Shown here: one piece after another, positions 53,997-63,305 of the stretch
Layout: every line of letters starts with the position of its first letter
Position numbering within the stretch: the first letter of the stretch is position 1
DNA from: Melieria omissa
Taxonomy: Eukaryota; Arthropoda; Insecta; Diptera; Ulidiidae
DNA: 64,000 nt
Direction of reading: 5' to 3'
NCBI GenBank assembly: GCA_963971225.1
Contig: OZ020267.1
Coordinates: 86,479,648 to 86,543,647 of the forward strand
Made by a program: the position numbers and the translations under genes
The notes under the pieces: model-generated
The model's input: the letters and a program-made list of their open reading frames with translations, nothing else
What the model was told of the DNA's origin: nothing
Database searches by the model: none

Positions 53997-54090
53997 ATTA
54001 AGGGTTGACCTAAATACAGCTAAAAATATAGTTGTAGCTGTTGCTGTACTTCACAACATTGCCAAAGAACGAAATATTTCATGTAGGTCT

Positions 54091-54432
54091 TTTTATTACA
54101 TTACCTTTATCGAATTTTGGCAGAGCGTATAGAGCTGCATTTATTAATACACATTTCTAAACATAATTCAAACGGTTTTATATTTGCTGTTCATAGAAGA
54201 GAATTCATATTCATATTTTCATATTAAAAAAAATCGACACGCTGTTTGTCGCGTTGAGCGTCCTTAAAATCTACAAAACAAAAACTCTGTAAGGCACATG
54301 AATAACTAAAACTAAGTACGTACTGCAAAAACTGCTTAAACTCTAAATATTACAAAATTAAATCACATGCTCTTCATGACCTATACCAGTCTTAACTCAA
54401 AATACTTCAAAAGCTTCTTCACATTAAATTAC
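54091..54432. other. Spacer after the Harbinger gene
   Basis: AT-rich. Probably the 3' flank of the Harbinger element. Nothing else recognised. Confidence 0.4.
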
Positions 54433-54435
54433 ATT

Positions 54436-55103
54436 AGGTCTGTTTGGCCAGATTTCCAGTAAAAATTATCCAGTAAAAAAATTAGGAGAGTAAGCCAGCG
54501 TACGCTCCCTTAAATCAAACTATCCAAAAAAGTGAACAAACAGCAATTTGTAAGAATTTGCAGGTTTTAACTCTTGGTTACACCACTGGGACTTGGCCCA
54601 CTCACAATACACAGTAAAAAGGGTGTAAACAGGAGGGTTAAAGAACGAAACAGCTCATCTAAAAGTTTCATTTGAGGTTTGAAGTGGTAGGGAAAATTAA
54701 GTTAAATCAGACATTTAATGCAAAATGCAAATAGTTCGTTGCGCTCAATCTGCAATTCTTCCCTTTTAGCTTCAGCGGGTAAAGCGGAGCAAGACGGTTG
54801 TGGGTCAGCAGACTTGCAAACGCACAATTTATTTGCAGTTTCGATTTGCCTCCAAATGTTTGAAAAATTTATGTTTCTTTGCAGTCGATCATATGGCAGC
54901 CAGTCATATGTTGTTCTTGTTCTTCTTCTCACTGGCAAAAAGTTACTGGACAAAATTTATCCAGTAAAAACTTGCAAGTTCTCACGAAATGAACTGTCAC
55001 TTTACGCTCTCAGTTTCTTTCTCGTTACTGGAGATTTGGCGTCAACAGGATCCAGTAAAAATTTGTACAAATTCGTACAAATTATTCTCTGCCAAACAGA
55101 CCT
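54436..55103. mobile_element. MITE with AGGTCTGTTTGGC ends
   Basis: 668 bp with 13-bp perfect inverted ends AGGTCTGTTTGGC / GCCAAACAGACCT and the 3-bp direct repeat ATT on both sides (54433-54435, 55104-55106). The motif CCAGTAAAAA recurs inside (near 54462, 54472, 54960, 55051). No transposase. A 3-bp duplication and this end sequence suit a PIF/Harbinger-type MITE; a TA-targeting element with GGTCTG ends is an alternative reading. Confidence 0.72.
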
Positions 55104-55254
55104 ATTGATAAATCACAAAATGCCACTTCTGGTTCTGATAACAACTCTAATGCTATAAGGGGTCGCTGATTTCGAATACATAAACCGTTTGTAAAACTAA
55201 AAAAAACCTACGTGTCGCTTTTCGGATTTGCCCATATTTGTTATAGTTTCCTAT

Positions 55255-56452
55255 TTTGAAGCCTCGCCTGGTTCATATTTTGAACTGGCGTGGTAATGGG
55301 AGTAAGGGAGCGGACATACAAGGTAAAGTCTCTGATTGCGTTCAACCTGGCGAACCCCAGAACGATCCTTGTCCCTGGCTAATCCAAGCTGATGCACAGC
55401 CTCCGCGCGGCCCTTCTGGATAGCTTTTTGGCACCCGCTGAATAGTGAACTAATGTGTGCGCAGGGTTTGGTGCCCGCCACGGAAAATCTTTTGCCAATG
55501 AAAGCCAAAAAGCAAGCCTCGGAAGGAACCCACAATGTTGACGACCACAGCAAACGATTCAATGACCATGATTTGAGGATATGCACCTGGAATGTCCGGA
55601 CCCTCTATAGGGAAGGTGCCTCTATCCAACTGGCAGAAGCCCTCACGAAATGTAAGGCTGACATCACCGCCATCCAGGAAATACGATGGACAGGACAAGG
55701 TTGCTCCAAGCGAGCAGACTGCGACATCTACTACAGCTGCCATGCGGAGAAGCGCGAATTTGGCTGTGGATTTGTGGTCAGCAAGAGACTTCGCCACCAC
55801 GTCTCTCGGTTCACTCCGGTGAACGAACGGCTGGCTTCGATCCGCATCAAAGCTAAATACTTTAGCGTCCGCCTTATTTGCGCGCACGTCCCGACGGAAG
55901 AGAAGGACGATGCGACCAAGGATGCATTCTATGCGAAGCTCGAGGACGTCTACGCCCGGCCCACGACGTCAAAATTGTTCTCGAGGTCTTCAACGCAAAG
56001 GTCGGGCGAGAAGGCATGTTTGGCCCCACAGTCGGGCAGTTCAGCCTCCATGGGACCACTTCGAACAACGGTCTGAGGCTGATCGATTTCGCCGCGGCAC
56101 GAAACATGGTAGTTAGTAGCACCAGATTCCAGCACCTCGATATCCACAAGGCCACCTGGTTATCCCCCGATCAATCCACCCGAAACCAGATTGATCACAT
56201 TGTGATTGATGGAAGGCATGCTTCTAGCATTCTAGATGTGCGCACGTTCCGAGGACCCAACATCGACTCGGACCACTACCTTGTCGCAGCCAAGGTACGC
56301 ATGCGTCTTTGCGCAGCGAAGACCGCACATCCTAGTTTGCGAAGAAAGCTGGACATCAGTAAGCTGCGATCACAAGGGGTAGCCGAAGCCTACTCCGCTC
56401 AACTCTCCAACCAGCTCGGTCGCTGCCCCTCTCCACCTGATGACATCGGCGG
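55255..56452 (+). pseudogene. RTE-clade LINE endonuclease fragment
   Basis: A 5' segment of an RTE-type ORF: ICTWNVRTLYREGASIQLAE (near 55580), ADITAIQEIRWTGQG (near 55652), IRIKAKYFSVRLICAHVPTE. After a frameshift near 55950 come FNAKVGREGMFGPTVGQFSL, HKATWLSPDQSTRNQIDHIV and GPNIDSDHYLVAAKVRMRL. The usual GDFN motif reads LEVFN, so a catalytic aspartate is lost. It breaks off at GRCPSPPDDIGG, where the inverted LOA copy begins; no RTE RT follows in the window. Confidence 0.87.
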
Positions 56453-59177
56453 ATTATTATTATTAGTGGGATGGTGCACCGCGACCTAAAGATCTATTGT
56501 GCCCCCTTCATGGACTCACAGTTCATCTGTGAGCCCAACTACCGAGAGGACCTTTAGTATGTCTCCTATACCCCTGGAGTTCCAGTTCGCACCTCCGACG
56601 AGGTATTCCCCTAGGTGCTTCTTCCGATCATGCATAAGTACAGGGCATTCTCCTAGTATGTGCATTGCAGTTTAATTTTCCTGCGAACAGAACCTGCAAT
56701 GTCCGTTTGCACGGATTCCTAGTTTATTTAGGTGATAGTTCAGCCTACAATGCCGTGTCATGATACCTGTAATGATTCTCAGGTTATTCTTTGATAAACT
56801 CATACAATCCTCGAATCTTTTCCTACTATATGATCCGATAATCGCTTTGGAATGTTCCAGACCTGGTTGATTGTCCCAGTATTTATTCCTGCTGATTATC
56901 TCGTCTTTCCTGGTTAGGATTGATAGAGCTCCCTTTCCCAGTCCACAAAAAGGTTCTTGGCCGACGAATGATGTTGAGGCGCCCCTTCTTGCCAGTTCGT
57001 CGGCCGCCTCGTTTCCTGCTATACCTGCGTGGCCCGGAACCCAGAGGACTCATACCTGATTGTGCAGGCCAAGCTCATTAAGCTTTTCAAGGCATTCGAT
57101 CACCAGTTTCGAGGATACCTGGTATGAGCTTAGTGCCCTGATTGCCGCCTGGCTATCAGACAGGATCGCAATTCTCCGATTCCGGTAGTTCCTCGCCAAG
57201 TTGAAGTAAGCACACCTTTCAATAGCGTATATTTCCGCTTGAAATATTGTTGTGTGCTTACCCGTGGGTTCCGAGTATCTAATCCTCGGTCCATATACAC
57301 CAATACCGGTACCTTCATCCGTAAGGGATCCATCAGTGTACCAGGTTATCATGTACTGGTTTATCAGATACGTTTCTGATATCCCTACCCAGTTCCTTTT
57401 GCTACTAAGTTCAGTTTTGAATCTCTTGATAAAGCTGAACTTCGGTGTGATTGTGTCCCTCGGTATTGCTATCTCTGGATACTGGCTCGGAAGAATGTTG
57501 AGCTTCTTACGGCCTAAGAATCCTCCAGCCCCGATATTGTTTTCAGTCATCCGTAGGATAGCCCTCTTCGCCTGGGTTTGTATATATATGTGAAGAGGTG
57601 TAAGTTCAAGTAGAACCTCCATGGATGCTGTTGGACACGTTCTCATTGCCCCAGTCATGCATAAACATGCTAGTCTCTGGAGCTTACTGAGCGCCTTGAT
57701 AGTGGACTGTTGATTGGTTTTGCTTGCCCAAACAATTGAGCCATACGTTATCATAGGCCTCACGATCGCCGTGTAGATCCATCTCAGTATTCTTGGAGTG
57801 CAACCCCAGCTTTTACCTGCTATGGATCTGCAGGTCATGAAGACTCTGACGGCCTTCCGCATCGTTTCTTCAATATGCCCTTTCCAGAGTAGTTTCTGAT
57901 CTAGTATTACGCCTAGATATTTAACCTCCTTCTGGAATTCTAATCTTATTCCATCCAAAGAGATTGGGCTAAGAGCATCAAGTTTATATCTCCTTGTAAA
58001 GGATACTATGGTGGTTTTTGCTGGATTGATATTCAGCCCCACCTTAGCATACCACCTCTTAGTTACTCTTAACCCTAGGGTTATTCTATCCCGCAGGGTA
58101 TCTTCAAATTTTCCAGTGCATAGAATTACAATGTCATCTCCATACCCCTGGACCGTAAGACCAGAGGTAGACAGTACTTGCAATATTTCGTCAACCACAA
58201 AACTCCACAACAGAGGGGATAAAACCCCACCTTGTGGACATCCTCTGGTAGTACTGGCTATTACCACCTCGCCTGCACTAGTTTGTAGCTCCACCTTCCT
58301 AGTATCAAGCATACTGTTGATCCAACCTTTCAGGGTATTATTAATTCCCCTGCTGGTTAGAGCATGATCTATAGTTTCATGAGAGGTGTTGTCGAAGGCC
58401 CCCTCCACGTCTAGAAAGGCACATAGTGCCATCCCTTTCGCATTTAGACTTTCCTGTATCTCACCTGTCAGCTGATACAGTGCAGTTTCAGTGGAGCGTC
58501 CTGCCCTGTATGCATGCTGGCATGTGTGTAACGGATTGTCTATTAGAACTGTCGTCCGTACGTAGTTGTCAACAACTTTCTCCAGAGCTTTCAGTACGAA
58601 TGAGGTCAGACAAATTGGTCTGAAGGATTTCGGGTGAAGAGGATCCTTCTTCCCGACCTTCGGAATGAACACCACCTTTGCCCGCCTCCAGGCCTCTGGT
58701 ATATAACCCAGCGCCAGACTGGCTGTAGAAATTTTCAGGAGCTGGTTCTTGATAAGATCCATGCCCTTTTGTAGTAAGGCAGGGAAGATTCCGTCGGGTA
58801 CGGGTGATTTAAATGGTTTAAAGGTGTTAACCGCCCACCTTAACCTTTCTTCCGTACAGATTTCCTTTGCCACTGTCCAATCTCCTCTGGAGATTCTGCC
58901 TAGTACCTCAGCTTGCTCCATGTCCCTCCAAGCAACAGAGCCCGGGAAGTGAGTATCTAGAAGTAGCTTTACCTTCTCCTCCTAACTCTCGGTAAATTCC
59001 CCATTGCTTTTCCGGAGACTCGTGGAAGACAGGCTGTGTCCTTTGGCCATGACCTTATAGAGTCTTGATGCCTCCGATGTCTGTTCTATGCTTTCGCAGA
59101 AGCTTCTAAAGCTTCTGCGCTTAGCTTTCCTTATTTCCTTATTATATAAGGTTAATGCGCTTTTATATTCAGACTGT
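56453..59177 (-). mobile_element. LOA-clade LINE, 5' truncated (inverted copy)
   Basis: Minus-strand LOA copy from an (AAT)n tail (seen as ATTATTATTATTA at 56453-56465) to a 5' truncation at about 59177. It shares its 3' UTR (AGGTCGCGGTGCACC complement near 56470-56490) with 44836-50082. It is flanked by TGACATCGGCGG on the left (56441-56452) and TGACGTCGGCGG on the right (59178-59189), but the two flanks belong to different elements. Confidence 0.9.
56480..59177 (-). pseudogene. LOA-clade ORF2, RT and RNase H
   Basis: A single frame from 59177 with only a TAG (58979-58981, where the other copy has Glu) and a TGA (57047-57049, where the other copy has Trp) before the RNase H end. RT: KSPVPDGIFPALLQK, FLDVEGAFDNTSHE, GCPQGGVLSPLLWSF, and the catalytic box YGDDIVIL in place of YADD. 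RNase H: YTDGSLTDEGTGIGVYG, FQAEIYAIERC, ILSDSQAAIRAL. The last part, with the zinc knuckle (near 56685-56740), is degraded. The endonuclease and ORF1 are absent through 5' truncation. Confidence 0.9.
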
Positions 59178-59640
59178 TGACGTCGGCGGAGCGGTAGAAA
59201 ATTAAACACGGTTGGTTCGGGTTTATGGGTACGTACGTACGTCTTTATTTCTTGGCGTTCAAAAGACGAGTCATACAAAGAATACACGAAACATTAAACG
59301 ATACAAGCGGCTGAAGCCGAGGAGCAGAAAATAGTGGGAAACATAAGTACAAAAGGAGAAGGAAAGGAAGGGATTAGAGGTGGGATTGACAGATCACTGA
59401 ACAACCACAGCACTCATTTAGCCATCGCGGCCGCCATTGCAGAGTGCAATTTTATGAAGTAGCCGGGGGGAGGGTTGCCTTGATGCGGCTGATGTCTGGC
59501 TGGTGGTAGTACGGCTCACGGCTGGCTGGCGGTGGGTGCGCTTAAGAGTGCGCCGATGACCTCTCTTGCAGTGATGATCCATCCGGCCATGCGGGCAGTG
59601 GGCAGGGGTACTGTTGCGATGGTCGGCTAATCTGCAAAAA
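59178..59640 (-). repeat. BEL/Pao 3' LTR, truncated
   Basis: Identical in its first about 170 bases to 63828-64000, including GTACGTACGTACG and AAACGATACAAGCGGCTGAAG. The inner boundary is uncertain; about 59640 is where sequence with AAAAAAAGGTGAGATG begins. 59640-60097 holds degraded coding sequence without recognisable domain. Confidence 0.75.
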
Positions 59641-60097
59641 AAGGTGAGATGTCAGTTACTTGGAAATAAAGTTTTTGAGGCTGACATCATGGGTATGTGA
59701 AAACGTGGCTGAGCTGCGGGGTTCGCTTAAGCTGCAGCCGGGAGGATATGAGACTTGTTATCTAAATTGGCCGGATCGCCATTTTTATGAGAGCGAGAGT
59801 TTTGAGAGGTTTACTTGTGTGCTCGTAGGGCTCGATAGAAGCAGGTTTGCTCTTCGAGAGGGTGGTGGCAATCAACCGCTCTTTGATCCGGAGTTGGAAC
59901 TGTTTGAGCATGAGAATGGCTGAAGCCGTTTCACCCGAGAGGCAGATCTTATAGATCTTGGAGTTTATGCCCGATCAGTCCGACGTCTGCGGGATTGGCA
60001 GCGTTTGGAGCAAGTCGCACTGGAGTGGCGACTGTCCTCTTTTTGGACCCGGGCTGGAGTAGGTGCAATGAGGAACTGCGGGGAAATGCAATATCCG

Positions 60098-60916
60098 TCA
60101 GTTGCTGTGAATGTGGGCCGTTTTTGTCGAACCCTTTTGGGGGACCTCATTAGAGGCGAAAGCCATCCTGCGGGGCCGACGTTTGGTAACGAAGGGGGAA
60201 ATTTGCCGGTTTGAGTATGAGTTTGCAGGAGTGGTGGGTTCGAAGTGATTTTCCATTAATTCCTGGGGTGGAAACCCTACGGGATTGAGGGCGGCAATCA
60301 CTTGCGAAAGGGCTTTCTTTAGTGCGGGAAGATTATTTCGAAGGGCGGGTCCAGTAGGCATATGGCGTTTTGGTACGTCTGTGGCACATGTCAAATGCGA
60401 AGGGGGTACTGGACCGCTTAATACCCAACCGAAGACTGTATGCTGAGCAAGTAAGCTGCCACATACATTTCGGTGGATACCTTCGAGCATGATCTGCGGA
60501 ATGAGATCACTGCCAATCACTAAATCAATCTGCGCTGTCTCGAAGGGATTTGGATCAGCGAGTTCTAGCATGGCGAAATGTTTCATATTGGGAGCGTTTA
60601 TGTGGGAAGATGGGAGCGAATTCGTAAGCTCTTGGAGCACGATTGCTTGCACGGGGAGTTTCGTGCTCGATTGGGGGACTGCCAATGTAAAGAAGCATGT
60701 ATGATTGGCATTTTGCACAATCTGACCGCCCATGCCCGAGATTTGGAAGGGAGTTTTCTCGATTGGCAATTTCAGGCGTTTCTGGACCTTCGAGGAAATG
60801 AAGGTAAGCTGAGAGGCTTGGTCGATCAACGCTCGAACTTTAAACAACTTTCCTGCGTGCTCGATAGACACCAGTGCCGTAGGCAGAAGGGATTGGGTGC
60901 CATTATTGGAGTGCAA
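60098..60916 (-). pseudogene. BEL/Pao protease and linker
   Basis: Minus frame of 272 codons: SLLPTALVSIEHAGKLFKVR, the active-site region ALIDQASQLTFISSKVQKRL (DQA where the fragments at 2484 and 6924 have DQG), ISGMGGQIVQNANHTC, and IDLVIGSDLIPQIMLEGIHR, followed by a linker rich in Pro and Asn that ends where RT should begin. Homologous over its length to 1890-2940. DUF1758-type proteases process BEL polyproteins. Confidence 0.86.
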
Positions 60917-61974
60917 CTTTGCAACCGTTCAAGTACCTCATATCTGCCGGTCAGGAACTCATCCATTTGCGACCAGGGTGGCAGATCCTTCCGGGATGTC
61001 AGTGATTGCTCCCATAGAGCGAGTGTCTCTTGGGGCAATTTGGTACAACATATGTAAACCAATAGCGGATCCCAATTGTCAGTGTCCACGGCCTGAGTAT
61101 TGAGAACCGACAGACAATTGTTTATTGTGTTTTGGATCCGCTGAAGTGCCTCACTATCTTCAGTGTGGGCAGGAGCGATATTTACGAGGGATCTGATTTG
61201 GGTGTCAACCAAAATGCGTTTATTTTCATAACGGGATTTTAGGGCATCCCACGCGAGTCCGAAATTCTCATCGGTTAATGCATATTGCTTAACAATAGCA
61301 CCGGCTTTACCTTGCGTCTTGTATCGGAGGTGATACAATTTTTGGGCTGGAGTGAGCTGGGGGTGGTTGATGTAAACCGCGGTAAACATGTCCCGAAAGG
61401 ACGGCCATTGCTCATAGCCCCCGAAAAAGGTTTCGGTATCACAAGGTGGAAGTTGTAGGCAAATGTAAGGGGTATTTGCTGGTTCTAGGGGTCGAACCGG
61501 TTCCATATGCGCAGCGGGCTGGGGGGACTGAGTTTGGAGCATCTCAATGATGTCCAACATCTGAGCCATGCACAACTCGTACTGGTCTGTGCAGGCGTCG
61601 AACTTTTGCCTAGCCGACTCTTTGAAACCGTCGGGCTGGCTGTTGTCTTCCGCAATGAAGACTGCCTCATGTGCGCACAAAAGCCTCTCCCATTGAGCTT
61701 GCAAATTTTTTTGCTTAATTTCGACCATCGATTTGGTCAAATCGTCAATGGGAGCCGATGAAAACTTTGTGCATAATTGCACGAGTCTATCGGACTCGAA
61801 AATAAATTTTGCAACACTAGGATGGGTTGCTTTCGGACTAGAGAGTTTGGAGCGAGTGTTTGGTGGCTCCCGAGTGACAGGAACTGTCAAACGTGCACTG
61901 GGTGACTTTGTGTATTTGGAGGAAGGAGTCTCCATTGTGACAAGTTGGCGTTTAGGGGATCGCTCAACAGGCAT
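60826..61974 (-). CDS. BEL/Pao Gag (DUF1759-type)
   Basis: 382 codons. N-terminus with a conserved-looking MPVERSPKRQLVTMETPSSK. The central BEL Gag domain includes CDTETFFGGYEQWPSFRDMF, LTPAQKLYHLRYKTQGKAGA, LAWDALKSRYENKRILVDTQ and ALWEQSLTSRKDLPPWSQMD. The last about 30 residues (after YEVLERLQS) are read in the wrong frame through the protease start: the knuckle-bearing C-terminus of Gag has been deleted, so Gag no longer joins protease in frame. The start is next to a leader of 1.3 kb. Confidence 0.85.
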   Translation of the reverse strand: MPVERSPKRQLVTMETPSSKYTKSPSARLTVPVTREPPNTRSKLSSPKATHPSVAKFIFESDRLVQLCTKFSSAPIDDLTKSMVEIKQKNLQAQWERLLCAHEAVFIAEDNSQPDGFKESARQKFDACTDQYELCMAQMLDIIEMLQTQSPQPAAHMEPVRPLEPANTPYICLQLPPCDTETFFGGYEQWPSFRDMFTAVYINHPQLTPAQKLYHLRYKTQGKAGAIVKQYALTDENFGLAWDALKSRYENKRILVDTQIRSLVNIAPAHTEDSEALQRIQNTINNCLSVLNTQAVDTDNWDPLLVYICCTKLPQETLALWEQSLTSRKDLPPWSQMDEFLTGRYEVLERLQSCTPIMAPNPFCLRHWCLSSTQESCLKFER

Positions 61975-62529
61975 TTTCTACAAAAAGGCTCGACACAGGG
62001 TAACAAGTTTGAATATATATAATTGTAGGGTGTTGGGAAATAGACGTGTAGTCTAACCGCGTCCGCGCGAACGATATTTGAGTATGGGAAGAGTTGGGAA
62101 TGAGACAATTCGTTAAAACGAATTTGAATACTTGTCGAGCAAAAAATGTTACACCCGTGTATGTGTAAATGTGTAGGGAAATATATGTGTGTATATATAT
62201 ATATAAATATGTATATATGGGAACAAACAAATTCGTGAATGTGAATGGGGAATAAATAGAAATGTGTATGTGGGAACAAACAAAATTTGTGTATAAATCT
62301 GTGTATTGGGAAGGGACGTACAAATAAGTATTATGCAACAAATGTTATATTTGTAGTCAAATGTGTATAAAAATTGTTCTTTATTTATGAAAAAGTGAAT
62401 TTTTTCGTTTGGGAATGTGAATGTGTGTGAATATACACGTATGCGTGTGTATAAATTTGTGTGTGTATATATGTAATATGTGTTTATAAATATATTTATA
62501 TTTTTGTATTTATATATATACGTGTATGG

Positions 62530-62589
<60 letters not shown>

Positions 62590-63305
62590 ATATATATATT
62601 TGTATATATGTGTATATATGTGTATGTGATTTGTACGAGTATCAGTGTAAGTAACGTGTCAAAATTATTTTGTGTACCAACAATTTTTGTGTGCGAGTGG
62701 GGAATGTTTGTCCCACTGTACGCACTTTGGGTGGCAGCAGATGTGCAGTGTATGTATATATGCAGAAAAATGAGTATGCTGCAAAAAAGGAGTACCTCGT
62801 CCCACCGTGCTGGTGTTTATTTACTTCTGCTAGCGAGAGTGGGGAAATGCTTAGGCAGAAGTATGAATATGTGTGCACTGGGAGGCAGCAGCGGGAGTGC
62901 TTGCTGCTGGTGCTTGCGTATATCGCACAAAGCGAAACGCGAAAATGTGCGCAAGTGGGAGAGTGCAAGATCAACAGCTGGAGTGGTCGCTGCTGATCTG
63001 CAATATGCACAAAGCGAAATGTGGGGGAATGTGTGGAAATTAGAAAAGCGGTTGAAAGCAGGCTGCAGCGGGAGTTTTTGCAGCTTTGCCTGCGTAGGAA
63101 ATGCGAACACACAAAACGCAAAATTATGCGCAGTAGCTGGATTGCTCACTGCGATGAGCGGGGTACCAGTATGTAATTTTGACTGGATTTTTGGGGAATA
63201 TATATGTGTATGGGAATATTGGTATTTTTGTTAATTTTTAAAATATGCGTGTATGTATGTTAGTGTATGTGTTATTGATTTTAAATAAATTTTTTTGGCT
63301 TATCT
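61975..63305 (-). other. BEL/Pao leader with AT and GT simple repeats
   Basis: Non-coding by appearance. TATGTGTGTA-rich sequence (62150-62660), a (TA)n tract at about 62536-62583, then GCAGCGGGAGT-type repeats (62890 and 63065). Long frames across it, such as 62461-63234, follow the simple repeats and are not genes. Confidence 0.6.

Larger units (their letters stand above)
52292..54090 (+). pseudogene. PIF/Harbinger-type transposase gene with introns
   Basis: Starts MFHFEQIERYFNIINDD. Exon ends are supported by GT-AG introns at 52912-52985, 53232-53292 and 53508-53562. Coding parts read NLHGLSQTTVGRIIKDISKR (after intron 1), FPKVIGAIDCTHVRIKCP with the first catalytic aspartate (near 53105), VCDADCGILDIVARSRGSIH and DARIWDS (near 53298), VLVGDAGYPNSSILITP, and VAVAVLHNIAKERN (near 54030). 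These are hallmarks of Harbinger/HARBI1 DDE nucleases. SINEs sit in exons 1 and 4, a frameshift in exon 2 (near 53075) and one near 53590, so it is dead. A transposon copy is likelier than a domesticated gene. Confidence 0.88.

Noticed and set aside
24791..54011. SINE tail and LOA 3' end as a mobilising pair
   Set aside because: Both have AT trinucleotide-like tails, but the sequences before the tails do not match convincingly.
52292..54090. Domesticated HARBI1-like host gene
   Set aside because: Frameshifts and two exon-interrupting SINEs make purifying selection unlikely, though splice sites persist.
59660..59923. 87-codon plus-strand ORF
   Set aside because: It lies antisense to the degraded part of the BEL element and has no recognisable motif.
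62461..63234. 257-codon ORF and overlapping frames in the BEL leader
   Set aside because: They follow (TA)n and TATGTGTG repeats (runs of Tyr-Ile), have no domain, and overlap on both strands.
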